This document shows, one piece after another, positions 36,624 to 46,621 of a stretch of DNA of 64,000 bases (position 1 is its first letter; each line of letters starts with the position of its first letter). A program made the translations under genes and the position numbers. This stretch comes from Clostridioides difficile ATCC 9689 = DSM 1296. GTDB taxonomy: Bacteria; Bacillota; Clostridia; Peptostreptococcales; Peptostreptococcaceae. Where the stretch lies: the NCBI RefSeq assembly GCF_001077535.1, contig NZ_CP011968.1, forward strand, positions 2,666,001 through 2,730,000, written 5' to 3'. A model generated the notes under the pieces. That model was not told the origin of the DNA. It did no database searches and was given only the letters and a program-made list of their open reading frames with translations.

Positions 36624-37937
36624 TTATCTTTTTTTCATATAATAATAAACTGGTAAACCTAATAGTGTTATAAATATTCCGCCTAAAGATATGACTGTTG
36701 AAGTCAATATTTGATTTATTATTACAAACAGTCCACCTAATATAGCTATAATTGGTATTATTGGATATAAAGGGACTTTATATGGTCTGTGTAAATCTGG
36801 CTTTTGTCTTCTAAGCCTCATAACACCTATAAAAGTCAATACATAAAATACCCATATTGAAAATATTGTTAAGTCTGTCAAAAGATTAAATTGACCAGAT
36901 AATGCATATACACAGGCTAACACAGTTATAAGTAGTATTGAATTTACAGGAGAACCTCCAGAATTTACTTTTAAAAGAGTTTTAGATGCTGGTAAAGTTC
37001 CCATTTCAGCTAATGTATAAGGTATCCTTGAACCTGTTAATAAATATCCATTCAATGTCCCAAATACTGATATTAATATACCCACAGTTATTACTTTTCC
37101 ACCTATATTTCCAAACAATCTTGTTGCTACTAATGTAGCTGGGGAAGTAACTGTTGCTAATTCACTTGCTGGTACTACCCAAAGATAAGCTATATTTATT
37201 ATAATATAAACTGCCATAACTAATGATAAACCACCAACTATTGCTCTTGGTAAATCTTTCTCTGGAGACTTCATTTCTCCTGATATAGCTCCAACATTTA
37301 TCCAACCATCATATGCAAACAAAGTAGCTATTAATACTTGTCCAAGTGCATTTGATGCATTTACACCATCTCCTACAAATGGATTTAATACTTCACTACT
37401 TTGACCTTTAATAAATCCAAAGACTATTATTAAAATTAAAGGTATCATCTTTCCAATAGTGGCTACTGTCTGAACTTTTCCTCCTAAGGATGAACCTATT
37501 ATATTTAATAACGCTAAAAATAGTATAACTCCAATTGCTATAGGAAGTACATTTGCCATATTATTTGGGCTCATTCCTAAAAGTTCAGATGCTTGTTGAG
37601 CAAATATTACTCCTAATGCCGCTGATGTACCTGGGAAAAATAATACAGTTTGCATCCATCCAGTTAAAAAACCTAACTTTTCTCCATATATTTCTTCGAT
37701 ATAAATCATCATACCACCAGTTTTTGGTATAGCAGCTGAAATTTCTGTAGCTGTAAGCCCAGCAGTTATTGTTATAAAACCACCTAAAAGCCACGCTATA
37801 ATACCTAGACCTGGAGCTCCATTAGTTGTAGTGTATATTGCTTGTGGCTTAAAAAAAACTCCCGAACCTATAACCATACCTACAACAGTAGAAAGAGCTG
37901 CTGAAAGACCAATAGTCTTTTGTAGTTGAGTATGCAT
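36624..37937 (-). CDS. APC family amino acid permease
   Basis: 437 aa with about 12 membrane helices. The first helix carries TVVGMVIGSGVFFKPQAIY, the unwound GSGVF substrate loop of the LAT/SteT-type amino acid exchangers, and FAYDGWINVGAISGEMKSPE is the TM6 region. Likely a serine/threonine-type exchanger; the substrate is not certain. The ATG at 37937 follows GAGGAGGG; the GTG five codons upstream overlaps that site. Confidence 0.9.
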   Translation of the reverse strand: MHTQLQKTIGLSAALSTVVGMVIGSGVFFKPQAIYTTTNGAPGLGIIAWLLGGFITITAGLTATEISAAIPKTGGMMIYIEEIYGEKLGFLTGWMQTVLFFPGTSAALGVIFAQQASELLGMSPNNMANVLPIAIGVILFLALLNIIGSSLGGKVQTVATIGKMIPLILIIVFGFIKGQSSEVLNPFVGDGVNASNALGQVLIATLFAYDGWINVGAISGEMKSPEKDLPRAIVGGLSLVMAVYIIINIAYLWVVPASELATVTSPATLVATRLFGNIGGKVITVGILISVFGTLNGYLLTGSRIPYTLAEMGTLPASKTLLKVNSGGSPVNSILLITVLACVYALSGQFNLLTDLTIFSIWVFYVLTFIGVMRLRRQKPDLHRPYKVPLYPIIPIIAILGGLFVIINQILTSTVISLGGIFITLLGLPVYYYMKKR

Positions 37938-38169
37938 ACTGTCCCTCCTCACTGTTTTACAGTATATAAAATATTAATTTTATAAATTTATGGTTTTAGT
38001 ATTCCCAAAGTTTTTTTTTATATTAGTCTATAGTCCTAGAGTAAATGCCTATGCATTTAAAAATCATACAATCGTAACTTCTAAAATATTCTCTAAAAAT
38101 TATTTATTTTATCTAAATAAGTATTTTATTCTATGTTTTTTAAAGTAATTAAATTTTTTATATTTGAAT

Positions 38170-39507
38170 CTAAAATGTATATATATTTAATGCTTTTTCT
38201 TTTAGTATTTCTTTTTCATTTAACTCTGGATTATTTATGACTATTTCAAGCATCTTATTTAAAATATATCCTATATCTTTACCTGGTTTTATACCTATAG
38301 ATATCAAATCTTTTCCATTAATAGCTAAATCTTTAAGATTAAAGCACTCCTTTTGATTTATTATATGTTTAAATTCTTTTTCACACTCAATAAGATTTAA
38401 TATCTTTTGTTTTGCATACTTTGGATTTTTTGCAAGTGTATCAGCCCAATTAACTTTTATTAAATCTTCAAATAATCCAACATCTTCAAGTTTATTTAAT
38501 AACTTTTTAATTATCTTCCTTTTAGGTTCTATTCTATAATCATGATATTGTATTAATATTAAAACTTTATTAATAGTATAATTATCATACTTAAGTCTTT
38601 TCAAAATCTTCTTTGCAATCTTTACAGATTCTCTACTATGAGTATAAAAATGGTCAACACCATTTTTATCAGTTGTTTTAGTTACTTTTTTACCTAAATC
38701 ATGAAACAACATTGTAAGTTTTAAATACAGTTCATCTTCAATTGCTTCTGTAGCTATTAAAGTATGTTTTTGTACATCATAGATGTGATATGGATTGTGT
38801 TGAGTAACATCTTCTAATTCACATATTTCAGGAATTATAAATTTCAACAAACCTGTTGATTTTAATAAGTTTAATTTAGATGAATCAGATACTAATATTT
38901 TATTAAACTCTGTCTGGATTCTTTCAATAGAAACATTTTTTATCAAATCTGCTTTTTTATGAATACTTTGCTTAGTACCTTCAGCTATTTTAAAATTGAG
39001 TTGTGCTGAAAATCTAACTGCTCTAAGCATTCTAAGTGCATCTTCTTCAAATCTATCTACTGGATTTCCAACACAATGTATATACTTATTTTGTATATCT
39101 TCATAGCCATTAAATGGGTCGACTAATCCTGTCTTTGAATTGTATGCAATTGAATTGATAGTAAAATCTCTTCTTGACAAGTCCTTAACTATGTTATTTG
39201 TAAATTCTATTGAATCTGGATGTCTACCATCACTATAATTTCCATCAATTCTATAAGTTGTCACTTCAAATGGTTCATGTTCAATCATAACTGTTACAGT
39301 CCCATGTTGTATACCAGTTGGAATTGTTTTTTCAAATAATTCTACTACCACTTCTGGTCTAGCACTAGTTGTTATATCCCAATCGTTTGGAACTCTTTCT
39401 AATAAACAATCTCTAACACATCCTCCAACTATATAAGCTTCATAACCATTCTTTTCTAATTCTTTAATTATATAGTCTACTTTTTTAGGAATTTCTATAT
39501 TAATCAT
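38170..39507 (-). CDS. cca: CCA tRNA nucleotidyltransferase
   Basis: Adds or repairs the 3' CCA of tRNAs; class II polymerase-beta-like nucleotidyltransferase. 445 aa: GGCVRDCLLERVPNDWDITT with catalytic acids, RRDFTINSIAYN, the RFEEDALRMLRAVRFSAQL neck, and a C-terminal HD domain (LFHDLGKKVTKT) like Bacillus-type enzymes. Poly(A) polymerase cannot be excluded but is unlikely in this group. The ATG at 39507 follows AAGGTG. Confidence 0.92.
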   Translation of the reverse strand: MINIEIPKKVDYIIKELEKNGYEAYIVGGCVRDCLLERVPNDWDITTSARPEVVVELFEKTIPTGIQHGTVTVMIEHEPFEVTTYRIDGNYSDGRHPDSIEFTNNIVKDLSRRDFTINSIAYNSKTGLVDPFNGYEDIQNKYIHCVGNPVDRFEEDALRMLRAVRFSAQLNFKIAEGTKQSIHKKADLIKNVSIERIQTEFNKILVSDSSKLNLLKSTGLLKFIIPEICELEDVTQHNPYHIYDVQKHTLIATEAIEDELYLKLTMLFHDLGKKVTKTTDKNGVDHFYTHSRESVKIAKKILKRLKYDNYTINKVLILIQYHDYRIEPKRKIIKKLLNKLEDVGLFEDLIKVNWADTLAKNPKYAKQKILNLIECEKEFKHIINQKECFNLKDLAINGKDLISIGIKPGKDIGYILNKMLEIVINNPELNEKEILKEKALNIYTF

Positions 39508-39576
39508 AAATATCACCTTTTTATTCTTCTTTAATATTCTTACTTATATTCTCTATGAGTTTACTTAAAATATACC

Positions 39577-39628
39577 ATAAAAAAGCTAGACTAATTTAGA
39601 AATAATTCTAAAATCACTCTAGCTTTTA
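39577..39628 (-). terminator. Terminator of lepA
   Basis: Outer arms AAAAGCTAGA / TCTAGCTTTT plus an inner TTTAGAA/TTCTAAA pairing, followed on the minus strand by TTTTTTATGG. 28 bp after the lepA stop. Confidence 0.88.
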
Positions 39629-39655
39629 AATATCTTTATCTAAATTTATAAGGAT

Positions 39656-41461
39656 TTACTCATCTAATTTAAGCACAGACATAAATGCTTTTTGAGGAAC
39701 TTCAACAGAACCAATTTGTCTCATACGCTTCTTACCTTCTTTTTGTTTTTCAAGAAGTTTCTTCTTACGAGATATATCTCCACCATAACATTTAGCAAGA
39801 ACATCTTTTCTTAGAGCACTTATTGTTTCTCTTGCAATAACCTTATTACCAACAGCAGCTTGTATTGGTATAGCAAACTGATGTCTTGGAATTTCTCCTT
39901 TTAATTTCTCACACATTGCCTTTCCTCTAGGGAAAGCACGTGTCTCATGGACAATAAAACTAAGTGCATCCACTTGCTCTTTATTGATTAATATATCAAG
40001 TTTTACAAGTGTAGATGCTACATAACCTTTAACCTCATAATCAAGAGAACCATAACCTCTAGTTCTCGATTTTAAAGCATCAAAGAAATCGTAAACAACT
40101 TCATTGAGAGGAAGGTCATAGTGAAGCATTACTCTTCTCTCATCTATATATTCCATATTTAACATATTTCCACGTCTTTCCTGGCAAAGCTCCATAACAA
40201 CACCCACATAGTCTTTAGGAACTATTATATCTCCTTTTACTATAGGCTCTTCTATCATCTTTATCTCAGATGGTTCTGGTAAGTTTGCAGGATTTTGTAT
40301 CATTACAACCTCTCCATCCATTTTTGTAACTCTATATATAACAGATGGAGCTGTAGTAATTATATCAAGGTTAAATTCTCTCTCAAGTCTTTCTTGCATT
40401 ATCTCCATATGTAAAAGACCTAAGAAACCACATCTAAAACCAAATCCTAGTGCTGCTGAAGTCTCAGCTTCATATTCAAGTGCAGCATCATTTACTTGAA
40501 GCTTTTCAAGAGCATCTCTAACATTCTCATACTTTTCTCCTTCTCCTGGATATATACCACAATATACCATTGGAGTAGCTTTTTTGTATCCTGGTAAAGG
40601 TTCTTCTGTAGGATTATTTGAATCTGTTATTGTATCACCAACACGACAACTTCTTATATCTTTTATACTAGCAGCAATATAACCAACATCACCTGCTGAT
40701 AATTCACTAAGTTCAGTTTGACCTGGAGCCATGACACCAACTTCAGTTACCTCAAACTTTTTATTGGTATTCATCATTTTTATTGTCATACCCTTTTTAA
40801 CAGTTCCTTCAAATACTCTAACATAAGCTACAACACCTTTGTAAGCATCATAGTAAGAATCGAATATTAATGCCTTTAATGGAGCTTCATTATCTCCTTT
40901 AGGTGGAGGAACATTTTTTACAATATCTTCTAAAACATCTTCTATGTTTAAACCAGTTTTAGCTGAAATAAGAGGAGCTTCACTTGAATCAAGCCCTATT
41001 AAATCTTCTATTTCATTTTTTACTTCCTCTGGTCTTGCACTTGGTAAATCTATTTTATTTATTATTGGTAATATTTCTAAATCTTGGTCTATAGCAAGAT
41101 AAACATTGGCTAAAGTTTGTGCCTCAACACCTTGAGCTGCATCAACTACTAATAGTGCTCCTTCACATGCAGCTAAACTTCTTGATACCTCATAGTTAAA
41201 GTCTACATGTCCAGGTGTATCTATAAGATTTAAATAATATTCATTTCCATCCTTCGCTTTATACATTAATCTTATGTTTTGAAGCTTTATAGTGATTCCT
41301 CTTTCTCTTTCAAGGTCCATATTGTCAAGTAATTGACTTTTCATGTCTCTTTCACTAACAAGCCCAGTTTGTTGTATTAATCTATCAGCTAAGGTAGACT
41401 TTCCATGGTCTATATGTGCAATTATACTAAAATTTCTAGTTCTACTTTGTTTATTGTCCAC
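39656..41461 (-). CDS. lepA: Elongation factor 4 (LepA)
   Basis: Translational GTPase that back-translocates ribosomes and aids 30S assembly. 601 aa. G1 [15 protein letters not shown]2 RERGITIK, G3 DTPGHVDF, G4 NKIDLPSA, then EF-G-like domains and the LepA-specific C-terminus ([34 protein letters not shown]). Starts with GTG behind AGGAGGG. Confidence 0.98.
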   Translation of the reverse strand: MDNKQSRTRNFSIIAHIDHGKSTLADRLIQQTGLVSERDMKSQLLDNMDLERERGITIKLQNIRLMYKAKDGNEYYLNLIDTPGHVDFNYEVSRSLAACEGALLVVDAAQGVEAQTLANVYLAIDQDLEILPIINKIDLPSARPEEVKNEIEDLIGLDSSEAPLISAKTGLNIEDVLEDIVKNVPPPKGDNEAPLKALIFDSYYDAYKGVVAYVRVFEGTVKKGMTIKMMNTNKKFEVTEVGVMAPGQTELSELSAGDVGYIAASIKDIRSCRVGDTITDSNNPTEEPLPGYKKATPMVYCGIYPGEGEKYENVRDALEKLQVNDAALEYEAETSAALGFGFRCGFLGLLHMEIMQERLEREFNLDIITTAPSVIYRVTKMDGEVVMIQNPANLPEPSEIKMIEEPIVKGDIIVPKDYVGVVMELCQERRGNMLNMEYIDERRVMLHYDLPLNEVVYDFFDALKSRTRGYGSLDYEVKGYVASTLVKLDILINKEQVDALSFIVHETRAFPRGKAMCEKLKGEIPRHQFAIPIQAAVGNKVIARETISALRKDVLAKCYGGDISRKKKLLEKQKEGKKRMRQIGSVEVPQKAFMSVLKLDE

Positions 41462-41575
41462 CTTAAAATTCCCTCCTCTTGATTATTCTTATAGTTATTA
41501 TTTTACATTATCTAAAAACTCTTTATATACCAAATTTAAAATTTTTGAATATAAACTAATTGGCACTAAACAAAA

Positions 41576-41596
41576 TTATCCACATTATATGTGGAT
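41576..41596. other. Inverted DnaA-box-like sequence upstream of lepA
   Basis: TTATCCACA (exact DnaA-box consensus, 41576-41584) faces ATGTGGATTA, forming an 8-bp palindrome ATCCACAT-TAT-ATGTGGAT (41578-41596). The minus strand of the centre reads TATAAT. A chance match is possible in sequence this AT-rich. Confidence 0.4.
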
Positions 41597-41696
41597 TATC
41601 AAGTCTAACACTAAATATTATATAATATCGTAAACTTAAAGTAAATCCTATAAAATACAGTTAATGAATTTTTATTTTATACATTAAAAATATATA

Positions 41697-41734
41697 ACTA
41701 AAATAAGGCTTATTTTAATCAATAAACCTTATTC
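41697..41734 (-). terminator. Terminator after the small membrane protein gene
   Basis: AATAAGG (41703-41709) and CCTTATT (41728-41734) with partly pairing interior, followed on the minus strand by TTTAG. Ends the gpr-spoIIP direction transcript. Confidence 0.6.
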
Positions 41735-41742
41735 ACTTATTA

Positions 41743-41994
41743 CTACTTATTAAATTTTTTTATGATTTCATGTATATCAAAATTTGGTATGTCAAAATCA
41801 AATTTTGTTATATCAAATTTAATACTTGGAAAATCATATTGTTTCATTCCTAGCATACTTTTTGCATTACTGTCCACTATAAATACACAAACTGATGTAC
41901 ATATAATCATAGTAATCAAAAATAAGATTCTCATAATATACTTGTATTTTCTTAGTTTACTTTTACTTTCTATATTTTTTTCTAATCGGCTCAT
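41743..41994 (-). CDS. Small single-helix membrane protein, unknown
   Basis: 83 aa. A basic N-terminus (SKLRKYKYIM), one membrane helix (about 21-43, ILFLITMIICTSVCVFIVD), then a Phe/Asp-rich exported tail in which F-D-I/F-D-F repeats (FDITKFDFDIPNFDIHEI). I do not recognise the family. It follows spoIIP by 30 bp on the same strand, so expression with sporulation genes is possible but unproven. Confidence 0.65.
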   Translation of the reverse strand: MSRLEKNIESKSKLRKYKYIMRILFLITMIICTSVCVFIVDSNAKSMLGMKQYDFPSIKFDITKFDFDIPNFDIHEIIKKFNK

Positions 41995-42024
41995 TTAGCA
42001 TGCTCCTAATTATAACTTAAAGCT

Positions 42025-43044
42025 CTAATTTTTTTGTTTAAAATATTCATCCAAAATCTCGGCTAAATACTTTGTAGTAGCCTTAGATTCTTCTACACTT
42101 GTTGCGTTATTCCCTATTTCTACTAACATATGATTCTTAACTGCAAACTGATTGAATCTAGCATAGTCTTTTTCTACTATTGGAGATACTAGACCAGGAT
42201 ACTTTTTCTCAGCAAAAGCAGTTATATCTTCTGCTAAAGCTCTAAGTTGTTTTCTATTTGTATTTTTACCTCCTACAACAAAGAAGAACTTTGATACTCT
42301 CTCTCCATTTATCATAGTTGTATATTTTAAATGGTCTTTTTCCTTAGTGGCTGGATTAGTTAAATCCCTAGCATCTCTATGTAAGTCTATCGCTATATCC
42401 ACTGAGTTATATTTAGGTAATATACTTTGTATTGTTTTTAAGCTACTTGCATAAGAGTTATTATAAGATGGATAGTCATGGTATTTAGTAGTATGGACTA
42501 CACCCCATCCTTTGCTATCTAAAGCACTAGTTAATGCACTTCCTACTTCCATTACTGAATTTTTCTTATCTCTTGAATGATAATTTCCATCAGGTGAATT
42601 TGAATAAGTCTCACATCCATGAGTATGATATATCAAAATTCTTGGATTTTCTTTGGTTACTCTTAAATCATCCTTATAATCTGAACTAGATGTTGTGTTA
42701 GTTTCAGTTGTGTCTGAATTTTTTGACTCAATATCTGGAACATTTTCTTTACCAACATAAAGTTTTATATATTCTTTTTCACTCTCTTTTTTATTATCGA
42801 CTTTACTTGCATCTTTAGATTTAGTGTTTTCTTCTTTACTTTCTTCCTTATTTTCCTTACTTGTTTCTTTATTTTTATTATTCTTTTTATTTTCTGTATC
42901 ATTTCCTTCGACTTTAGCTTCTGGATAAGATGAATTTACTAAAAACTTTAAAAAATCATCTTGATTCAAAGCTAATGATTTTCCTGGTAAAATGCATACT
43001 AATATAAAAGTCAAGGTTACTACTTTAATGCATTTTTTAAACAT
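42025..43044 (-). CDS. spoIIP: Stage II sporulation protein P
   Basis: Peptidoglycan amidase/endopeptidase of the SpoIIDMP engulfment complex. 339 aa: signal peptide (about 1-25, VVTLTFILVCILPGKSLALN), a Lys/Glu/Asn-rich linker (about 45-110), then the SpoIIP catalytic domain with ILIYHTHGCETYS (zinc His), VDIAIDLHRDARD and MLVEIGNNATSVEE. It lies 17 bp after gpr, the classic gpr-spoIIP pair. Confidence 0.95.
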   Translation of the reverse strand: MFKKCIKVVTLTFILVCILPGKSLALNQDDFLKFLVNSSYPEAKVEGNDTENKKNNKNKETSKENKEESKEENTKSKDASKVDNKKESEKEYIKLYVGKENVPDIESKNSDTTETNTTSSSDYKDDLRVTKENPRILIYHTHGCETYSNSPDGNYHSRDKKNSVMEVGSALTSALDSKGWGVVHTTKYHDYPSYNNSYASSLKTIQSILPKYNSVDIAIDLHRDARDLTNPATKEKDHLKYTTMINGERVSKFFFVVGGKNTNRKQLRALAEDITAFAEKKYPGLVSPIVEKDYARFNQFAVKNHMLVEIGNNATSVEESKATTKYLAEILDEYFKQKN

Positions 43045-43061
43045 AATTGCTCCTCCTTATT

Positions 43062-44015
43062 TTATACCAATCTACCTGGATGTAAAGACCTATTTAAGCC
43101 TTCACTTATTATTATAGATAGATTTTCGATTGTATCATCTATATCCTTTGGTGTTACTATTAAGTTCTTGTCATATGGGTCTAACGAATCTTTTATTAGA
43201 TGATATTTTTCTTCTTCTTTAAGTTTTTTCAACATTTCATAAAAACTTTCTGTTTCTTCTGATTGAGCTATTAAATTGTCTATTGCCATATCTAAGACAT
43301 CTATTGTAAGAGTTGCTGCATCAACTACCGTTGGAACGCCTATTGCAATAACATCCACGCCTAAAGTTTCTTTAGTTAGAGATTTTCTAGTATTGCCAAC
43401 ACCTCCACCAGGTGATATTCCTGCTGTTGATATCTGTATAGTAGAGTTTACTCTCTCCATTTTTCTTGAAGCCAATGCATCTATTGCTACTACTCTATCT
43501 GGCTTAACCTTCTCAACCAATGATTTTACTATTTCACTAGTTTCTATTCCAGTAACACCCATAACTCCTGGGCTTAAAGCTGATACCTCAGTGAAATCAT
43601 CATCATAGTCTTTATTATAATTTTTAAAAAGATGTCTAGTTACAAGTGTTTTTGATACACTCTTTGGTCCTAACGCATCAGAAGTAATATTTCTATTTCC
43701 AAGACCAATTACCAGGGTTTTTTTATTTTTGTCTTGGCCAAATATATCTACTAACTCCTCTTTTAAATAACTTATCATTTCTTCTCTTGACTCATCATCA
43801 TCAAACTTCATAAGATTACTTTCCAGAGTTATATACTTTCCTATATCTTTATTCATTATCTCTGCGCCTTGCCTGTCTATTACTTCAACTTTAGTTACAA
43901 TGCAATTTTCTAATTCTTTAGTTTCTATTTTTACACCAGGAATACTACTTCCTTCTTGAGACTTTTCACACATTTCACTAGCTTCTAAAGCTAAATCTGT
44001 TCTTACACTAATCAT
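43062..44015 (-). CDS. gpr: Germination protease (GPR)
   Basis: Degrades small acid-soluble spore proteins at germination; made as a zymogen in the forespore. 317 aa. IRTDLALEA-type N-terminus (here ISVRTDLALEASEMC), GLGNRNITSDALGPKSV, ALSPGVMGVTGIETSEIV and SPGGGVGNTRKSLTKETLGV are diagnostic. Upstream of spoIIP. Confidence 0.96.
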   Translation of the reverse strand: MISVRTDLALEASEMCEKSQEGSSIPGVKIETKELENCIVTKVEVIDRQGAEIMNKDIGKYITLESNLMKFDDDESREEMISYLKEELVDIFGQDKNKKTLVIGLGNRNITSDALGPKSVSKTLVTRHLFKNYNKDYDDDFTEVSALSPGVMGVTGIETSEIVKSLVEKVKPDRVVAIDALASRKMERVNSTIQISTAGISPGGGVGNTRKSLTKETLGVDVIAIGVPTVVDAATLTIDVLDMAIDNLIAQSEETESFYEMLKKLKEEEKYHLIKDSLDPYDKNLIVTPKDIDDTIENLSIIISEGLNRSLHPGRLV

Positions 44016-44357
44016 ATAAACCTCCAGTATAAATTAAATGCTAATTATAATTGTTAACAAAATTTAGTATTTTATAACAAGAAATTGTAAATTTATTTAA
44101 AACAAGTAAAATTAAGGCTTTCAATGTAAGAAAATTGGGTTTAGTCAGTGATTTGTCAGTAAACCTTCTTATCTATCATTTATTTACAAACAGAAAAAGG
44201 TAGCAACTATTTATATAGGCGCTACCTTTAATCTATTTATAATTTTCCTATTAAGCTTTCACTAATATATTAACTAAAATAACTTTTTTATATTTATACC
44301 TAATTTATTTACTATATTAAAAAACAGCAATAATTATACAATAATCACCTAACACCT
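44016..44357. other. Intergenic region between gpr and the hydrolase gene
   Basis: 342 bp without a convincing ORF. It must hold the forespore promoter of gpr, but no clear sigma-F/G box pair was found by eye. The only distinct element is the terminator at 44193-44229. Confidence 0.5.
44193..44229 (-). terminator. Terminator of the hydrolase/regulator operon
   Basis: 9-bp arms AAAGGTAGC / GCTACCTTT with a 16-base loop, followed on the minus strand by TTCTG. About 130 bp after the hydrolase stop. Confidence 0.7.
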
Positions 44358-45134
44358 TTATTCCTTTTGGAAAAATGGTTCTGCAATTTCCAACCATTCA
44401 TTTGGAAGATAAAGTGATAAATACCCATGATTATAGCTCTTAGCTTCATAAATCTCACAAGAGGGCACATAAGACTGAAACAGTTTTGCAGATTTTTTGA
44501 CACACTTCATTTCTTTTTCTCCATACCAGTACATTACTTGTGCTGTGGTTTTTTTAACATTCTCTTTAAGTGTATAGTTCATCATATAAGTACGATACAT
44601 ATTATAGAATGTTTCTTTTCTTACATGTGGCATATCTGTCATATAATATGCTTTTATTTCATCTGGATATTGCATATTTTCAGGTAACAATTTTGGCATC
44701 ATAGCAATTTGAAAGCGACAAGCCTTCTCACTAAACAAAAGTCCTCCAAAAAATCGAATACCAGCAATACAAAACCTTGCCATAAGAGGTCTTGGGTAGC
44801 AAATACTACCATCAATAATTGCTTTTTTAGTAATATTAGGTTTTCGAGATAAAAGTTCCATGACAATTTGACCACCAAGTGATACCCCACACAAAGCGAA
44901 AAGATGTCCACTGCAATTTTCATCTATATATGATATCAACTTATCTGCTGTATCCTCTGTAGAAATGTATGTTGTTTCATATTCTTCTCCATGACCATCC
45001 AATGTAGGAAGTATCACATGATATTTGTTAGACAAAACTTCTGCTTGTCGCAAATAGTTCCACCATGCATTCCCTCCCCCATGAATCAACATAATATGTG
45101 GTCTGTTTTTATTTCCAAACTCATGAAATTTCAT
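44358..45134 (-). CDS. Alpha/beta hydrolase
   Basis: 258 aa, alpha/beta-hydrolase fold: IMLIHGGGNAWWNYLRQAEV (oxyanion loop), LFALCGVSLGGQIVMELLS with the G-x-S-x-G nucleophile elbow (Ser near 91), and YNHGYLSLYLPNEW with the probable catalytic His. The substrate is unknown. It lies 33 bp after a winged-helix regulator and is probably in the same operon. Confidence 0.85.
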   Translation of the reverse strand: MKFHEFGNKNRPHIMLIHGGGNAWWNYLRQAEVLSNKYHVILPTLDGHGEEYETTYISTEDTADKLISYIDENCSGHLFALCGVSLGGQIVMELLSRKPNITKKAIIDGSICYPRPLMARFCIAGIRFFGGLLFSEKACRFQIAMMPKLLPENMQYPDEIKAYYMTDMPHVRKETFYNMYRTYMMNYTLKENVKKTTAQVMYWYGEKEMKCVKKSAKLFQSYVPSCEIYEAKSYNHGYLSLYLPNEWLEIAEPFFQKE

Positions 45135-45167
45135 ATATAACCTCCTTTTATAAAAATGGGTTGCATG

Positions 45168-45689
45168 TTATTTTGTTTTATCATTATCAGCTACAGGTGG
45201 AGAAGATATAATTGAAAGTTTTCTAAGTTTTAGATTTGATTTAGGCTTTTGTTCTATATATGGTTTCAATAAATCAGCTATACTTTTAAGAAGATTTTCA
45301 TATTCATTATCACTCATATATAGTAATGCTGAAGAGAAAAATACATTATCCTTTTTATGGTCTTGCTCTTTTCTGCTAAAGTATTCATTCATTTCCTGCA
45401 TCAGACCTACATAAAATGCTGTAGAAAGTGCAACGAAGGTCTCTCCTTCCATAGATGTTGTATATTCCTTTAGTGCATAAACCTTTTCAATAGTACCACG
45501 CACACGATTTTCTTTAATTACTTCAATCATATTGTTCTCTTCTAAAATTTTTACATGGTGATAAACTGTTGCACGAGGAATATCATTTAAATACTTTACA
45601 ATATCAGATGTACGAACACTGCCATGAAGTCGAATATATTGTAAGATACGAAGCCTTGCAGGATTTAAAATTAGTTTTGCTATGTCCAT
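45168..45689 (-). CDS. ArsR-like winged-helix regulator
   Basis: 173 aa. N-terminal winged helix (NPARLRILQYIRLHGSVRTS then DIVKYL and PRATVYHHVKILEENNMIEV), the arrangement of ArsR/PadR-like repressors with a following Y-A-L-K-E strand. The C-terminal half is helical and probably for dimerisation or ligand binding. A palindrome in its own promoter suggests autorepression and control of the downstream hydrolase. Confidence 0.85.
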   Translation of the reverse strand: MDIAKLILNPARLRILQYIRLHGSVRTSDIVKYLNDIPRATVYHHVKILEENNMIEVIKENRVRGTIEKVYALKEYTTSMEGETFVALSTAFYVGLMQEMNEYFSRKEQDHKKDNVFFSSALLYMSDNEYENLLKSIADLLKPYIEQKPKSNLKLRKLSIISSPPVADNDKTK

Positions 45690-45720
45690 CTTATCAGCCC
45701 TTTCTTTAGTCTATAAAAAT

Positions 45721-45749
45721 ATTATAGTCTATTTTTTTAGACTATTCAA
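45721..45749 (-). promoter_or_regulatory. Promoter with embedded operator for the regulator/hydrolase operon
   Basis: TTGAAT (45744-45749), 17-bp spacer, TATAAT (45721-45726) on the minus strand. A perfect inverted repeat ATAGTCTA-N6-TAGACTAT (45724-45745) fills the spacer. Further AGTCTA half-sites flank it at about 45708 and 45749. Confidence 0.85.
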
Positions 45750-46208
45750 GTCTATGATATAAGTAGTAATTACAACTATAATAAATGCTACAAATGCTAT
45801 TCTATATAAACACTGAGATTAATTACATATAACCTTCTAACATATTAGTTATATTGTTTGATGCATCTATCATACATACTAATGAAAAAAATTATCTTGA
45901 TTATTGGAAAAATTATCTTAATTAAGCATATAAATTTATATTTTTATAATTTTTCATTAAATTTACAAAAATGAGTAATTTCTTGTATTATCTTATAATT
46001 ATTGGAAATACTATCAAAATGTATGTTAATAGTTTGTATTATCTCAAAATATTTGTTTCAAAAATAAAATATTAATTTATATATGTCAAAATATTTAAAA
46101 CACAAAATATACCAATTTAAAAACAAGATATTGCAAATTATTTATACACAATTTACAGTCTAAAAAATCAAAATAAAAAACATTATTAAAATATATAAAT
46201 AATAATCC
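45750..46208. other. AT-rich region between the regulator and rpsT
   Basis: About 460 bp without a credible gene. It holds loosely repeated motifs such as AAAAATTATCTT (twice near 45887-45920) and TTGTATTATCT (twice near 45974-46045). A 63-codon frame on the minus strand at 46095-46286 is rejected. Confidence 0.5.
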
Positions 46209-46237
46209 TTGATTTTTAGATTTATTTCTGTTAAAAT
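46209..46237 (+). promoter_or_regulatory. Sigma-A promoter of rpsT
   Basis: TTGATT (46209-46214), 17-bp spacer, TAAAAT (46232-46237), about 50 bp before the rpsT start. Confidence 0.75.
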
Positions 46238-46287
46238 CTAATATGTTGACGATGAATATGATAAAAAAATACAGGGAGGTGAACACG

Positions 46288-46554
46288 GTGGCAAATATAA
46301 AATCAGCTAAGAAAAGAATAAGTGTTATCGAAAAGAAAACTGCTTTAAATAGAGTTAGAAAATCTCAAATAAAAACTGCAATAAGAAGATTCGAAGATGC
46401 TGTTGCAGCTGGAAACAGAGAGGATGCTGTTGCTAAGTTCCAATACGCTCAAAAAAGAATATACCAAGTAGCTTCTAAAGGAACTATACATAAGAATGCT
46501 GCAGCTAGAAAAGTAGCTAAATTAGCTCAAAAATTAAACGGTATGAACGCTTAA
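46288..46554 (+). CDS. rpsT: 30S ribosomal protein S20
   Basis: 88 aa, all-helical basic protein binding the 5' domain of 16S rRNA. Read with Met at the start codon it begins MANIKSAKKRISVIEKKTAL; the start is GTG at 46288 behind AGGGAGGTG. In-frame codons back to 46243 belong to the leader. It is divergent from gpr and convergent with holA, its usual neighbour. Confidence 0.97.
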   Translation: MANIKSAKKRISVIEKKTALNRVRKSQIKTAIRRFEDAVAAGNREDAVAKFQYAQKRIYQVASKGTIHKNAAARKVAKLAQKLNGMNA

Positions 46555-46582
46555 TTACCAGTTTATATTTCTTATATATAAT

Positions 46583-46605
46583 AACCCCTATGTAGGGGTT
46601 TTTTA
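46583..46605 (+). terminator. Terminator of rpsT
   Basis: AACCCCTA-TG-TAGGGGTT hairpin followed by TTTT, 29 bp after the stop. Confidence 0.92.
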
Positions 46606-46621
46606 TTTTGTAAATTTATAC

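Noticed and set aside
37938..38169. Riboswitch or T-box upstream of the APC permease
   Set aside because: AT-rich sequence with no recognisable conserved core or terminator/antiterminator pair.
46095..46286. 63-codon minus-strand frame upstream of rpsT
   Set aside because: Phe/Ile/Asn-rich translation of AT-rich DNA, no Shine-Dalgarno, and it overlaps the rpsT promoter and leader.
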